This document shows positions 1-8,439 of a stretch of 64,000 bases of DNA, in pieces; positions within the stretch are counted from its first letter, which is position 1; each line of letters opens with the position of its first letter. Under the pieces are notes generated by a model. That model was not told the DNA's origin, did not search any database, and was given only the letters and a program-made list of their open reading frames with translations. Made by a program: the position numbers and the translations under genes. The DNA lies in NCBI GenBank assembly GCA_030833445.1, contig JAURHD010000010.1, positions 1 through 64,000 of the forward strand, in the 5' to 3' direction. Origin of the DNA: Cephaloticoccus sp. Lineage in GTDB: Bacteria > Verrucomicrobiota > Verrucomicrobiia > Opitutales > Opitutaceae.

Positions 1-39
1 CAACCGCAATCCAGATACAACCCATAACAAGCTCCCAGA

Positions 40-171
40 CTAACACTCGGGGTGGCTCGAAAACTTGAGGCCGGTCATCGCCTTGGGGGCCAACTTGCCA
101 AAACTGTTCAGCATGCGCAGACCGTCGCCCAGCGTGCTCGCCCAGGCGCAAATCCTCTTGCGCAGTGATTC
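40..171 (-). other. Possible small or remnant coding region downstream of hisC
   Basis: On the minus strand, in the frame that continues after the hisC stop, an open stretch of about 43 codons runs between TAG codons at 174-172 and 42-40. Its codons are strongly biased to G or C in the third position, as real genes here are. No start codon follows the upstream TAG, so it may be the tail of a gene broken by that amber codon or by a frameshift. The predicted peptide is basic with a hydrophobic middle and matches no family I know. The remaining bases 1-255 show nothing else convincing. Confidence 0.2.
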
Positions 172-255
172 CTATCTCTTTTTGAGCAATCGCCGAAATT
201 TGCTCGAACCGCTTGGCGCCACGCTCAACAAAACGAACAAAGCTACGGCGAGTGA

Positions 256-1353
256 TTAACTTTGGGTGATAAGTGTTTCCAATGAGGCCAGCAGACGTTT
301 GTTCTGATCAATCGTGCCGACGGTTACCCGCAACCATTCGGGCATGCCGTATGCACGCATAGGCCGGACGATAATCCCTAATTGCTGCAGCTCGGCGAAA
401 ATTTTCTGCCCTTCTCCCACGCGCACCAAAATGAAATTCCCCACACTGGGGACATGCTCCAAGCCGAGCTCCGTAAAGCCGGTCGCCAATTGACGCATAC
501 CTGATAGGTTTTCGGTCCGACACCGCTTTACGAACTCATTGTCATCCAGTGCCGCCACAGCCGCCGCCTGTGCAATGGCGTTAACATTGAACGGCTGTCG
601 CACCCGATTCAGTAAGTTCGCCAATTCAACGCTGGCATAACCATAGCCCACTCGCATGGCGGCCAAGCCGTATATTTTGGAGAAAGTCCGAAGGCAAATA
701 ACTTTAAGTCCTTCGCTAATCAGGGGCCGCATATCGGGGATACTCTCAAGATATTCGGCATAGGCTTCATCGAACACCGTGATCACGTGATCAGGCATCC
801 GACGGGCAAAGGCCAACAACTCTGCTTGGGTGTTGGCCGTGCCGGTGGGATTATTCGGACTGGGCACAAATACCAATCGCGTGCGCGGGGTCACGGCAGC
901 GGCCAACGCGTCCAAATCGTGCCGATGATTCACCAGAGGAATCTCAACCGCTTTCGCCCCGAACAAAAGAGTCACGAGTTTATAGACTACAAAGGCAGGG
1001 TTACCCATCACGACCTCGTCGCCGGGTTTTAGGAAAACGTGGCCCAACAGTTCGATGATTTCGTTTGAGCCGTTCCCCAAAACGAATTGAGCGGGTGCCA
1101 ATCCCCATTTTTCTGCCAGCTTTGCGCGCAAGGCAAAGCAACCGCCGTCGGGATAAAGTTCCGCCTGGTCGAGCGCTTGATGCGCAGCTGCTACGGCCAA
1201 AGGCGATGCGCCCAATGGATTTTCATTGGATGCTAGTTTGATGATACTGTCAGGATCCAATCCCAACTCACGCGCGACCGCTTCAATCGGTTTACCCGGT
1301 TCATACACCGGCTGCGATCTCACTTCTGATTTGGCCAACTCCTCGAAATTCAT
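256..1353 (-). CDS. hisC: Histidinol-phosphate aminotransferase
   Basis: This is a cytosolic PLP-dependent class I/II aminotransferase of 365 residues, the usual HisC length. It converts imidazole-acetol phosphate plus glutamate to histidinol phosphate plus 2-oxoglutarate. Visible marks are the N-terminal SNENPLG motif near residue 43, NPNNPTG-like PSPNNPTG near 165, FDEAYAEY near 194 and the PLP lysine K226 in TFSKIYGLA. The ATG at 1353 was chosen because the family begins close to this point; the frame stays open 18 codons further without similarity. It lies 58 bp after a HAD phosphatase gene on the same strand, so the two may be cotranscribed. HisC-like enzymes sometimes also use aromatic amino acids, and specificity cannot be read here. 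Confidence 0.93.
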   Translation of the reverse strand: MNFEELAKSEVRSQPVYEPGKPIEAVARELGLDPDSIIKLASNENPLGASPLAVAAAHQALDQAELYPDGGCFALRAKLAEKWGLAPAQFVLGNGSNEIIELLGHVFLKPGDEVVMGNPAFVVYKLVTLLFGAKAVEIPLVNHRHDLDALAAAVTPRTRLVFVPSPNNPTGTANTQAELLAFARRMPDHVITVFDEAYAEYLESIPDMRPLISEGLKVICLRTFSKIYGLAAMRVGYGYASVELANLLNRVRQPFNVNAIAQAAAVAALDDNEFVKRCRTENLSGMRQLATGFTELGLEHVPSVGNFILVRVGEGQKIFAELQQLGIIVRPMRAYGMPEWLRVTVGTIDQNKRLLASLETLITQS

Positions 1354-1411
1354 CGTGGCAGCACAACATAAAGCAGCCCGACCGCAAAACACTTTCGCGG
1401 CCGGCAAAAGT

Positions 1412-2005
1412 CTAGCGCGTTTGCGAGTTTACCTTCACCCAACGCATGCCCGCGGCTTCCGCCGCCTGAATGCCCAATTCGGCATCTTCAAAAACCAGGC
1501 ATTGCGCGGGAGGAACCCCCATTTGCTGGGCGGCCAACAAAAAGGTATCCGGCGCCGGCTTCCCTTGCTGGACGTCATTCGCGGATACCACCACCGCAAA
1601 CAGCGATGCCAATTCCTTGATCTCCAACGTATGCAAAACGACATCCCGGGGACCTCCTGACGCCACACTCACGGGATGGGTCAGCGCCATCTTCCGGGCG
1701 AACTCTACGACCGGCCTAATGAGCGGTGCTGTGGGCAATAACCGGGTGAATTTGTGCTCCTTGGCATCGCGCAAACCCAACGGGTCAAAATCAGTCCCAT
1801 GGTGGCGATTGAAGATATCCGCCACCTGCATGGCTGGCACGCCACCCAAGGAATAGAACAGGTCAATATCAAGATCCCGATCCAGGCCAAACTCACGCAG
1901 GGCATCACGCCACGCTTGGTAATGGAGGGGCATGGTGTCCACCAAGGTCCCGTCCAAATCGAAGATGTAACCCGCAAATTCACCTGCCGGTATGTCCAAT
2001 TGCAT
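1412..2005 (-). CDS. HAD-superfamily hydrolase, beta-phosphoglucomutase-like
   Basis: The 197-residue protein has the HAD subfamily IA layout. Motif I, FDLDGTLVD, carries the nucleophile D16 and the acid D18. A helical cap follows, then motif II in VSVASGGPRD, motif III lysine in QQGKPAPDTFL and motif IV in VFEDAELGIQAA. Family members are phosphatases or phosphomutases acting on small phosphorylated metabolites such as sugar phosphates. The substrate cannot be deduced. Position just upstream of hisC on the same strand raises the possibility of a histidinol-phosphate phosphatase role, but this is only inference from neighbourhood, and a phosphoglycolate- or sugar-phosphate phosphatase is equally possible. 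Confidence 0.85.
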   Translation of the reverse strand: MQLDIPAGEFAGYIFDLDGTLVDTMPLHYQAWRDALREFGLDRDLDIDLFYSLGGVPAMQVADIFNRHHGTDFDPLGLRDAKEHKFTRLLPTAPLIRPVVEFARKMALTHPVSVASGGPRDVVLHTLEIKELASLFAVVVSANDVQQGKPAPDTFLLAAQQMGVPPAQCLVFEDAELGIQAAEAAGMRWVKVNSQTR

Positions 2006-2068
2006 AGAGCGCCCAGCCCACCGCGCAGCCGACTGAGTGGCAATCGCGGAGTTCCGGCTACGATTAGA

Positions 2069-3535
2069 TTAATGTCCAGCGCGGGGATTCTTTTTCTCCA
2101 ATCGCTTGAGCTCGGCCATGGAACGCGTCTTCAGACGGGCTGCGCCTTTATATGCCTTGGTTTTGATACGAGGACCGCTGGCGATCCGCTTTTTCGCTGC
2201 ATTAGTTGACCGTTTATATTGCGGCAACCAAGGAGCGTGAGCTACGAGGAAATCGTCGACCATTTGCCACACTTCCGGAGGGTTGCAGACCGCCCCGACC
2301 AAAGGATCCATCAGCATCGCCTGACGCAGCAAGGTATCATCACCGTGAACCGCCGCTTCCACGCCAAGCCGCTGCACCGAAATACTGGCGTTGCAGACTG
2401 CCGCACAACCCAAGGGCAAATCGCCTACACTGGGTGTGTTGAACCCATGTCGATCCACGTAACCGGGAGCCTCGACGATAGCGTCGGGCGGCAAGTTCGT
2501 GATCGTAGAATTGTTCACCAAATTAAAATGCCCGCGGTAGATTCGGCCAGTCTCCATGCCCTCGATGATGTGGCTGCCATGTTCGGAGCTGCGGTTTTCC
2601 GGCGTATACTTCATGGTTTCCGGCCGTTTGCCGCGGCCAAACTCTGCCCGGAACCAATTGCGGCCCTCGGTGACAACCCGTAGATAACCTCCGGTCTCGC
2701 CGCTGATCCAGGAGCCCATGTCGATCCACTGCATAATTTCATTAGGACGTTTGCGATACCACGGCACATACTCGCTCAGGTGTCCGTTGGACTCAGTGGA
2801 ATAATAGCCAAACCGCCGCAGCATATCGATGCGCACCTTTTCGGTTTGCGAGTATTCAGCGTGCCTTTCAAATGCCGCCAGCAGTTTGCCGGTGACATCG
2901 CGTCCCTTGGCCTGAACCGAAACATACCAAGTTTGGTGATTGATCCCGGCGCAGATGATATCGACCTCCTCCTGCTTGAGCCCCAGCACATTGGCGATTT
3001 GATGATGCCCGTGTTGCACGCCGTGACACAGACCCACGCAACGGACGCCACCGTATTGATTCGCCGCCCAGGTCATCATTGCCATGGGATTGGCGTAATT
3101 GAGTAACAGGCAGTCCGGCGCTGCTACCTCCCGGATGTCTTTGCAGAAATCCAAAATGGCAGCGATACCGCGCTGGGCATACATGATGCCGCCGGCGCAA
3201 AGCGTATCGCCCACGCATTGATCCACCCCGTATTTCAAGGGAATCTCGATGTCGTGAACAAATGCCTCGATGCCGCCGATTCGAACGACGCAAAATACAT
3301 AGTTTGCACCCTTAAGTGCGGCGCGACGGTTGGTCGTAGCCGTGATCTTGGTCTGCAGGTTGTTCGCCTCGATATCCCGACGGCAAATCTCCGCCACCAT
3401 ATTCAGGTTGCGGGCATTGATATCCGTAAAAGCGAGTTCAATCCCGGCAAATTCAGGGACCGTGAGCAGGTCGGCAACTAGACGACGGGTAAAACCAATT
3501 GAACCGGCTCCAATAAAGGCAATTTTGATAGGCAT
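2069..3535 (-). CDS. melA: GH4 alpha-galactosidase / alpha-glucosidase-like enzyme
   Basis: This is a glycoside hydrolase family 4 protein of about 488 residues. The family cleaves alpha- (and sometimes beta-) glycosides by an NAD+ and Mn2+ dependent redox-elimination mechanism in the cytosol. The N-terminal FIGAGSIGFTRRL is the Rossmann NAD-binding loop, and C170-H171 in GLCHGVQ and H200 in GINHQTW match the metal-binding residues. The RIGGIEAFVHD segment is typical of the MelA/alpha-galactosidase branch. Translation probably starts at ATG 3535; an upstream in-frame start at 3565 is possible. It is divergent from an AraC-family regulator, the MelR-MelA arrangement, which supports alpha-galactoside use. 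Alpha-glucosidase or glucuronidase activity cannot be excluded. Confidence 0.85.
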   Translation of the reverse strand: MPIKIAFIGAGSIGFTRRLVADLLTVPEFAGIELAFTDINARNLNMVAEICRRDIEANNLQTKITATTNRRAALKGANYVFCVVRIGGIEAFVHDIEIPLKYGVDQCVGDTLCAGGIMYAQRGIAAILDFCKDIREVAAPDCLLLNYANPMAMMTWAANQYGGVRCVGLCHGVQHGHHQIANVLGLKQEEVDIICAGINHQTWYVSVQAKGRDVTGKLLAAFERHAEYSQTEKVRIDMLRRFGYYSTESNGHLSEYVPWYRKRPNEIMQWIDMGSWISGETGGYLRVVTEGRNWFRAEFGRGKRPETMKYTPENRSSEHGSHIIEGMETGRIYRGHFNLVNNSTITNLPPDAIVEAPGYVDRHGFNTPSVGDLPLGCAAVCNASISVQRLGVEAAVHGDDTLLRQAMLMDPLVGAVCNPPEVWQMVDDFLVAHAPWLPQYKRSTNAAKKRIASGPRIKTKAYKGAARLKTRSMAELKRLEKKNPRAGH

Positions 3536-3619
3536 AGGGTTTTGGGTAATTTCGTGCTTAAACATACGAAATCCGATTAGCTCTTGCTAGAGTAAGCTTG
3601 TGCTAATTCATGTCTTTTT
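3536..3619. promoter_or_regulatory. Divergent promoter/operator region between GH4 gene and AraC regulator
   Basis: This 84-bp spacer must contain both promoters and probably the AraC-family operator. It holds short related elements around 3580-3605: TTAGCTC, TTGCTAGAG and GTGCTAA, with CTCT/AGAG forming a small dyad. AraC proteins usually bind tandem half-sites, so these are candidates. No convincing -10/-35 pair was identified. Confidence 0.35.
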
Positions 3620-4480
3620 GTGCCATCTAACCCCCCAAGCATTCCGGTCGGTGAACACAGCGTGTTTTTCCCCGAACGGACTGTTCCACTGCGAGCCATG
3701 CTGGGCAACGTCGGTCATACCACTGTCAGCAGTCATGACTACAATTGGCACGGACATAAACGCGGCCGCGCTGAATTCTCCCTCTTACAATACACCCTTA
3801 GTGGACAGGGCCGATTACGGATCGGGGAAAAGGAGCAGGAAGTGAAACCCGGCATGGCAATGTTGCTCCACTTTCCGGACGATAACCAATACTGGCTTCC
3901 AGCGGATTCAGCCTCATGGGAATTTGCATATGTGTGTTTACATGGACGAGAGGTTTCGCGCATTTGGCGGAGCATCGAGCATGCATTGGGTCCATTGGTG
4001 AGCCTGGAGCCCAACTCATTGATTGTGCAGCACACAGCTCGGATCGTAAGCAAGGCACTGGGGGGCCAACTACTCAATGCCTACAGCGCATCGGCACTGG
4101 CCTACGAACTACTGATGTTGCTTTCCACTGAGGCACTTCATCCGCGCACTAATCCCAAGGTTCAACCCAGATTAGAAAACGCACGGCTGTATGCCGAAGC
4201 AAATTTTGCCAAGCCTCTGACCGTTGACGATCTTGCCCGGCGCGCAGGGATGTCGCGCTATCACTTCAGTCGTCTGTTTGCCACGCACACCGGATTGCCC
4301 CCGGCGGCATGGTTGGTGGAGCAACGCGTGAAGGAAACCGCCCGTCTGCTGCGTGGGACCAAGCTGCCGCTAAAGGAAATCGCCGCTCGCTGCGGTTTCC
4401 CGAATGAAAATTATCTCAGTCGGGTTTTCCGCAAACAAACCGGGATACCGCCTGCCAATTATCGGCGGAGCGGAACCTAG
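3620..4480 (+). CDS. AraC-family transcriptional regulator
   Basis: The 286-residue protein has an N-terminal cupin-like sensing domain (residues about 30-110, with HDYNWHGHKRGRAEF and a GQGRLRIG strand pair) and a C-terminal AraC double helix-turn-helix. The HTH signatures are VDDLARRAGMSRYHFSRLF and LKEIAARCGFPNENYLSRVF. The cupin domain of this branch typically senses a sugar. The GTG at 3620 is the longest start; ATG 3698 is an alternative but would cut into the cupin domain. It is divergent from the GH4 alpha-galactosidase, so it probably activates that gene in response to an alpha-galactoside. That link is inferred from position. Confidence 0.88.
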   Translation: MPSNPPSIPVGEHSVFFPERTVPLRAMLGNVGHTTVSSHDYNWHGHKRGRAEFSLLQYTLSGQGRLRIGEKEQEVKPGMAMLLHFPDDNQYWLPADSASWEFAYVCLHGREVSRIWRSIEHALGPLVSLEPNSLIVQHTARIVSKALGGQLLNAYSASALAYELLMLLSTEALHPRTNPKVQPRLENARLYAEANFAKPLTVDDLARRAGMSRYHFSRLFATHTGLPPAAWLVEQRVKETARLLRGTKLPLKEIAARCGFPNENYLSRVFRKQTGIPPANYRRSGT

Positions 4481-4486
4481 GCGGGA

Positions 4487-5998
4487 CTAACGCCGCATGC
4501 CGCGATGCAGGCGACTCGTGGGCTTGGCCGTCGCCGGCTGAGCGTTCTCATCAAACAGGGCTGAGTAGATGTAGGGGAACCCTTCCACTTTCTTACGTTC
4601 GACGGCCACGCCCATGTAACGCTCGATGCTACGGGCATCGCGCACATCATCTTCGGTCACCAACGTAAAGGCATCACCCGTATTCTGCGCCCGACCTGTG
4701 CGGCCAATGCGGTGAACATAGTCTTCGGCATTTTCCGGCACATCATAATTAATGACATGGGAGACGCCGGCGATGTCGAGACCGCGAGCCGCAATATCGG
4801 TGGCGATCAGCATCTCAAATTTTCCGCTCTTAAATCCATCCAATGCCTCCACACGTTCGCGCTGACTGCGATCGGAATGCATCACCCCCACTGTATGCCC
4901 GTTATTCTGCAGGCGGCGGGCGATTCGATCGGCGCCCATGCGAGTGCGCGTAAAGACCAACACACTCTTGAAATCAGTCTGTTCGAGCAAAAGTTGCAGC
5001 AGATCGAACTTTTGCGAGGCGACCACCGGATAGAAAGCATGCGATATCGTTTCCGCCGGCGAACGCTGTCGGCCAATCTCCACCCTGACTGGATCGCGGA
5101 GAGCCCAGCTGGCGAGTTGCGCGATTTCCGGCGGTAGGGTTGCCGTAAAGAAAAGGGTCTGCCGCGATTTCGGCGTCTGCTCCACGATCCGCTTCACATC
5201 CGGCAAAAAGCCCATGTCGAGCATGCGATCGACTTCGTCGAGGACGAGCACGTCGATGTCCTTGAGCGAGCAATTGCGTTGCTCCAAATGATCAAGCAAA
5301 CGTCCCGGCGTGGCGGCCAAGATGTCCATGCCACGCTTCAGATCCTCCAATTGTTTTCCATAGCCGACGCCGCCGTAAACGATCGTGACCTGCAAGTCGG
5401 TAAACTTGGCGTAGGTTTGAAAGGCTTCCTCCACTTGGAGCGCCAGTTCACGGGTCGGTTCGAGAATGAGGCAACGCAATGCCCCATGGCCGGCAAGCAT
5501 TTGGATGATGGGCAGCGCAAACGCCGCCGTCTTGCCCGTGCCCGTCTGGGCTGAACCAATGACATCGCGACCGGCTAAAATTTGTGGGATTGATTGGGCC
5601 TGAATCGGCGTGGGCTCGGTGTAACCCTTCTCCTGCACGCCAAATGCCAAGGCGTCGCATAGTCCGAGCTTGGAAAAGGCCGTGTCCATTTTCGGCACGT
5701 CCACCGGCACGGCCGGTTTAATGGGCTCGCGACGAGGATGATCGTAATCCCGATCATGGATTCTGACCGGTTGTTTGGTTTCGCCGCGCCGCTGTTGGTC
5801 GCGACCTCCGCGATCCCGTCCCCGTGGTCGCGCGTCGCGCGATGGGCCCCGCCCACCCCTGTCTCGGGGTCTTGAACCTGAAGAGCGCTGAGGTTGCGGT
5901 TCTTTTTTAGAGGGAGATTGGCTGGCAGGTGATTCCGGTTTTTTAGCCGGAGAAGGTGCCGGTTTGCCGCGCAGCTTCGCAATTAACTTTTTAAACAT
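4487..5998 (-). CDS. DEAD-box ATP-dependent RNA helicase, RhlE-like
   Basis: The 503-residue protein starts with about 100 residues rich in K, P, R, S and Q, a disordered basic RNA-binding tail, followed by the two RecA-like helicase domains. Q-motif sequence TPIQAQSIP, motif I AQTGTGKT, Ia PTRELA, Ib TPGR, V ATDIAARGLDI and VI HRIGRTGR are all present. Motif II reads DEVD rather than DEAD and motif III reads TAT rather than SAT. Both are conservative variants expected to keep ATPase function. Roles of the family are ribosome assembly and mRNA turnover, especially in the cold. The ATG at 5998 is preferred over one 60 bp upstream because the basic tail begins there. Confidence 0.9.
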   Translation of the reverse strand: MFKKLIAKLRGKPAPSPAKKPESPASQSPSKKEPQPQRSSGSRPRDRGGRGPSRDARPRGRDRGGRDQQRRGETKQPVRIHDRDYDHPRREPIKPAVPVDVPKMDTAFSKLGLCDALAFGVQEKGYTEPTPIQAQSIPQILAGRDVIGSAQTGTGKTAAFALPIIQMLAGHGALRCLILEPTRELALQVEEAFQTYAKFTDLQVTIVYGGVGYGKQLEDLKRGMDILAATPGRLLDHLEQRNCSLKDIDVLVLDEVDRMLDMGFLPDVKRIVEQTPKSRQTLFFTATLPPEIAQLASWALRDPVRVEIGRQRSPAETISHAFYPVVASQKFDLLQLLLEQTDFKSVLVFTRTRMGADRIARRLQNNGHTVGVMHSDRSQRERVEALDGFKSGKFEMLIATDIAARGLDIAGVSHVINYDVPENAEDYVHRIGRTGRAQNTGDAFTLVTEDDVRDARSIERYMGVAVERKKVEGFPYIYSALFDENAQPATAKPTSRLHRGMRR

Positions 5999-6103
5999 GT
6001 TGGTAGAGTTAACCAGCGTCGTGGTTTCGTCCCGCATTGCAACCCCGTATGCGGTCAAGCGCCTTACCTTGACACCGGGGCCTTGGTAAACGTCTAGAAA
6101 GCT

Positions 6104-6577
6104 ATGCCCATCACTATCCGGTCCGCCACCCTTGCCGATGTCTCCCTGATTTTGAGCTTTATCCGGGAACTGGCTGATTATGAAAAATTGTCGTCGGAAG
6201 TAACGGCCACCGAACCGCTACTTGAACAGACACTCTTCGGTCCGCGGCCTGCGGCAGAGTGCATCTTAGCCTTTGCCGATGACAAACCGGCGGGGTTTGC
6301 CGTCTTCTACACCAATTACTCTACCTTTCTGGCCAAGCCCGGACTCTATTTGGAGGATCTATTCGTAAAACCAAATTATCGCGGTCAAGGGATGGGCAAG
6401 GCACTGCTGCTGCATATCGCAGGGCTCGCTAATGCCCGGGGTTGCGGACGTATGGAATGGACCGTGCTGGACTGGAATCAGCCGGCCATTGATTTCTACG
6501 AATCCCTTGGCGCAAGCCGCATGACCGACTGGACAACATGTCGGCTCGCCGGACCAGCCTTGAGCCGCTACGCCTGA
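6104..6577 (+). CDS. GNAT-family N-acetyltransferase
   Basis: This is a 157-residue single-domain GNAT enzyme. The N-terminal IRSATLADVSLILSFIREL strand-helix opens the fold, and the acetyl-CoA pyrophosphate loop is RGQGMGKALL near residue 93. The later EWTVLDWNQPAIDFYESLGA is the usual motif B. The sequence resembles the spermidine/spermine acetyltransferase-like branch (an N-terminal LADYEKL and a DWNQPAIDFY segment), so polyamines or diamines are plausible acceptors, though this branch also includes thialysine acetyltransferases. It is divergent from the helicase gene and 79 bp before the HPt gene. Confidence 0.85.
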   Translation: MPITIRSATLADVSLILSFIRELADYEKLSSEVTATEPLLEQTLFGPRPAAECILAFADDKPAGFAVFYTNYSTFLAKPGLYLEDLFVKPNYRGQGMGKALLLHIAGLANARGCGRMEWTVLDWNQPAIDFYESLGASRMTDWTTCRLAGPALSRYA

Positions 6578-6656
6578 TTAAAAAATGCAACTTGGCCGGC
6601 TAATATCGCCATGGGCGCATACCCTTTTATAACATTAGTATCGACAACACAGAATC

Positions 6657-6992
6657 ATGAGCCCTACAGACCCCAATGAATCCATAGCCCAGTTGATTGA
6701 TGCACTTGGGGTTGATGATACTCGCGACCTCGTGCGACTCTATCTGGAAGAATACAGCGGTCTGATTCGCACCATGGTCTCTGGTGATCGCGAATCCCAG
6801 CATCGCGCCACCCATTCGCTAAAGAGTAGTTCGCGGCACATGGGTCTGGTTACGCTCGTGCGTAGACTCGAAGCACTTGAAGCGCGCTTGTTCCTCCCCA
6901 CCGGAAAAGTAACGGCCCAAGACATTGAAACGATTACCGGCGAATTCGAAAAGGCGGTGTTGCCGCTGCGGAAATTTGCCAACGGCAAATAA
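6657..6992 (+). CDS. Histidine phosphotransfer (HPt) domain protein
   Basis: The 111-residue all-helical protein is a stand-alone HPt domain. The phosphorylatable residue is H53 in ATHSLKSSSRHMG, the hallmark four-helix-bundle motif of phosphorelay intermediates. Such proteins carry a phosphoryl group from the receiver of a hybrid kinase to a terminal response regulator. No histidine kinase lies in the window. A NarL-type regulator gene ends 11 bp away on the opposite strand, which makes it a candidate partner, but that regulator is frameshifted here. Confidence 0.82.
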   Translation: MSPTDPNESIAQLIDALGVDDTRDLVRLYLEEYSGLIRTMVSGDRESQHRATHSLKSSSRHMGLVTLVRRLEALEARLFLPTGKVTAQDIETITGEFEKAVLPLRKFANGK

Positions 6993-7002
6993 ACCAAACG
7001 CG

Positions 7003-7687
7003 TCAGGATTTTACAATTCCAGCCTGGATGCAGTAAAGGACCAAGCTGGCCACTTCCCGGACCCCGAGTTTGTCCATGATATTGGCCCGGTGCTTTTCCA
7101 CCGTGCGGACACTGAGATTCAATTGTGAGGCGACTTCCTTGGATGAGAGGCCTTCGCTGACCAAACGTGCAACTTCGATCTCACGCGGCGTCAGCGTCTT
7201 GGCTGCCGCCAATGACGGCGCGGATTGAGGCGGTTGTTCCTGTGGTGCTGGACGCACCGGGACTGTATCGCTGGCAGCGGCATTGGCGCGCGGGGGCACA
7301 TTTGCGGCAAAAAACATCCCTCCTTTCATCACCGATTCCACTGCCTGCAAAACGTAATTAAGGGGCGCCGTCTTATCCACGAATCCGTGCACCCCTTGGC
7401 GAATCAATTGCGAAGGTAATTCGCCGTCCGGGTGACTCGTCAGGACAAGGATACGGGTAGCCGGCAATTTTTCCCGGACGATCTTCACAATCTCAAGTCC
7501 GTGCATTCCCGGCAAAAACAAGTCCACCACCAGTAGGTCCGGCTTCTCGCGCAAACAAAACTCCAAGCCCTCACGTCCGTCAGCCAATTCGCCAATTAAC
7601 CGCAGGCCGGTTGATCCGACCCAAAGCTAGCGCCAGCATCTGACGAAAAACCGTCTCGTCTTCAATGATGACCGTGCGGGAGGACAT
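7003..7687 (-). pseudogene. NarL/LuxR-family response regulator, frameshifted in the receiver domain
   Basis: The gene begins at ATG 7687 with a normal receiver N-terminus (TVIIEDETVFRQMLALAL) but this frame stops after about 35 codons. The rest, from GLRLIGELADGREGLEF onward, lies in another frame from about 7615 to 7003. It contains the phospho-acceptor aspartate in LLVVDLFLPGMHG, the switch residues in LVLTSHPDG, the receiver lysine in VDKTAPL, a Pro/Gln-rich linker and a LuxR HTH (LTPREIEVARLVSEGLSSKEVA). One extra base near the CCC at 7620-7622 accounts for the shift. With it removed, the product is an ordinary regulator of about 227 residues. A restart at TTG 7587 would lack the acidic pocket. 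Assembly error is a live alternative. Confidence 0.8.
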
Positions 7688-7809
7688 ATTAATGTATCAG
7701 AGGTATGCCCCTATACGCTTACAAGAACTATTCCAGATCAAACCGTCATTCATATCCTGCAATGGGGCCAAGCTGACAACATTTGTGGCACCCACCTGTC
7801 AGTAGTAAC

Positions 7810-8384
7810 ATGCGAAGTAACATTGCCCTGCTAATTTTTGATGAGGTTGAAGTATTGGATTTTGCCGGTCCCTATGAAGTCTTTTCCGTGGCAGACGAAC
7901 AGCACGACCACCAGCTTTTCAATGTATTTACGGTGGGGTTGCTACCCGGCACCGTCCGGACACGCAATGGTCTGAAGGTTGTGCCGGACTATGCTTTGGA
8001 GCGGTGTCCGGCACCAAATGGACTGATTGTGCCAGGCGGCTTTGGCGCCCACGCCCTGTTAAAGCAGCCCACCTTGTTGGAATGGATTCGGCATAAAACC
8101 AAACATGCTGAATTCACCATGAGTGCGCACTTGTGCTGGCCAAAGCCGGTATGCTGGATGGTTTGCGGGTGACCACCCATCACACCCAGATTGAACTGCT
8201 GACTCGTATGGCACCAAACGCCAGGGTGGATGACTCCGCGCGATTTCACGATAACGGCAAGGTCCTGACCGCCGCGGGCGGCGCGGCAGGCATTGACTGC
8301 GCCCTGCATATGGTTGGCCGTTTCGCCGGATCCGCCGTCGCCACGAACACGGCTGGATATATGGAGTATTCAATGATGTCATAG
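7810..8384 (+). pseudogene. DJ-1/PfpI-family (class I glutamine amidotransferase-like) protein, frameshifted at the nucleophile elbow
   Basis: The first frame, from ATG 7810, gives a normal DJ-1/PfpI N-terminus (IALLIFDEVEVLDFAGPYEVFSV, LIVPGGFGA) up to FTMS at about 8124. The second frame resumes with ALVLAKAGMLDGLRVTTHH and runs to the stop at 8384 (GKVLTAAGGAAGIDCALH). Family members carry a catalytic cysteine in a VCTGA-type elbow exactly between these parts. Here AGT is followed by only two bases before GCA CTT GTG, so the Cys and its neighbours are absent. A loss of about 10 bases fits both the missing residues and the frame change. The gene is therefore probably dead unless the base calls are wrong. 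Confidence 0.8.
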
Positions 8385-8439
8385 GCAAACCCACTGGCCG
8401 GAGTTGCAGAACGGCAAACTTGCTACTCTATGAGCAACC

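Noticed and set aside
65-259. Plus-strand frame of 64 codons at the left edge
   Set aside because: No start with support, no family, and the opposite strand shows better coding bias.
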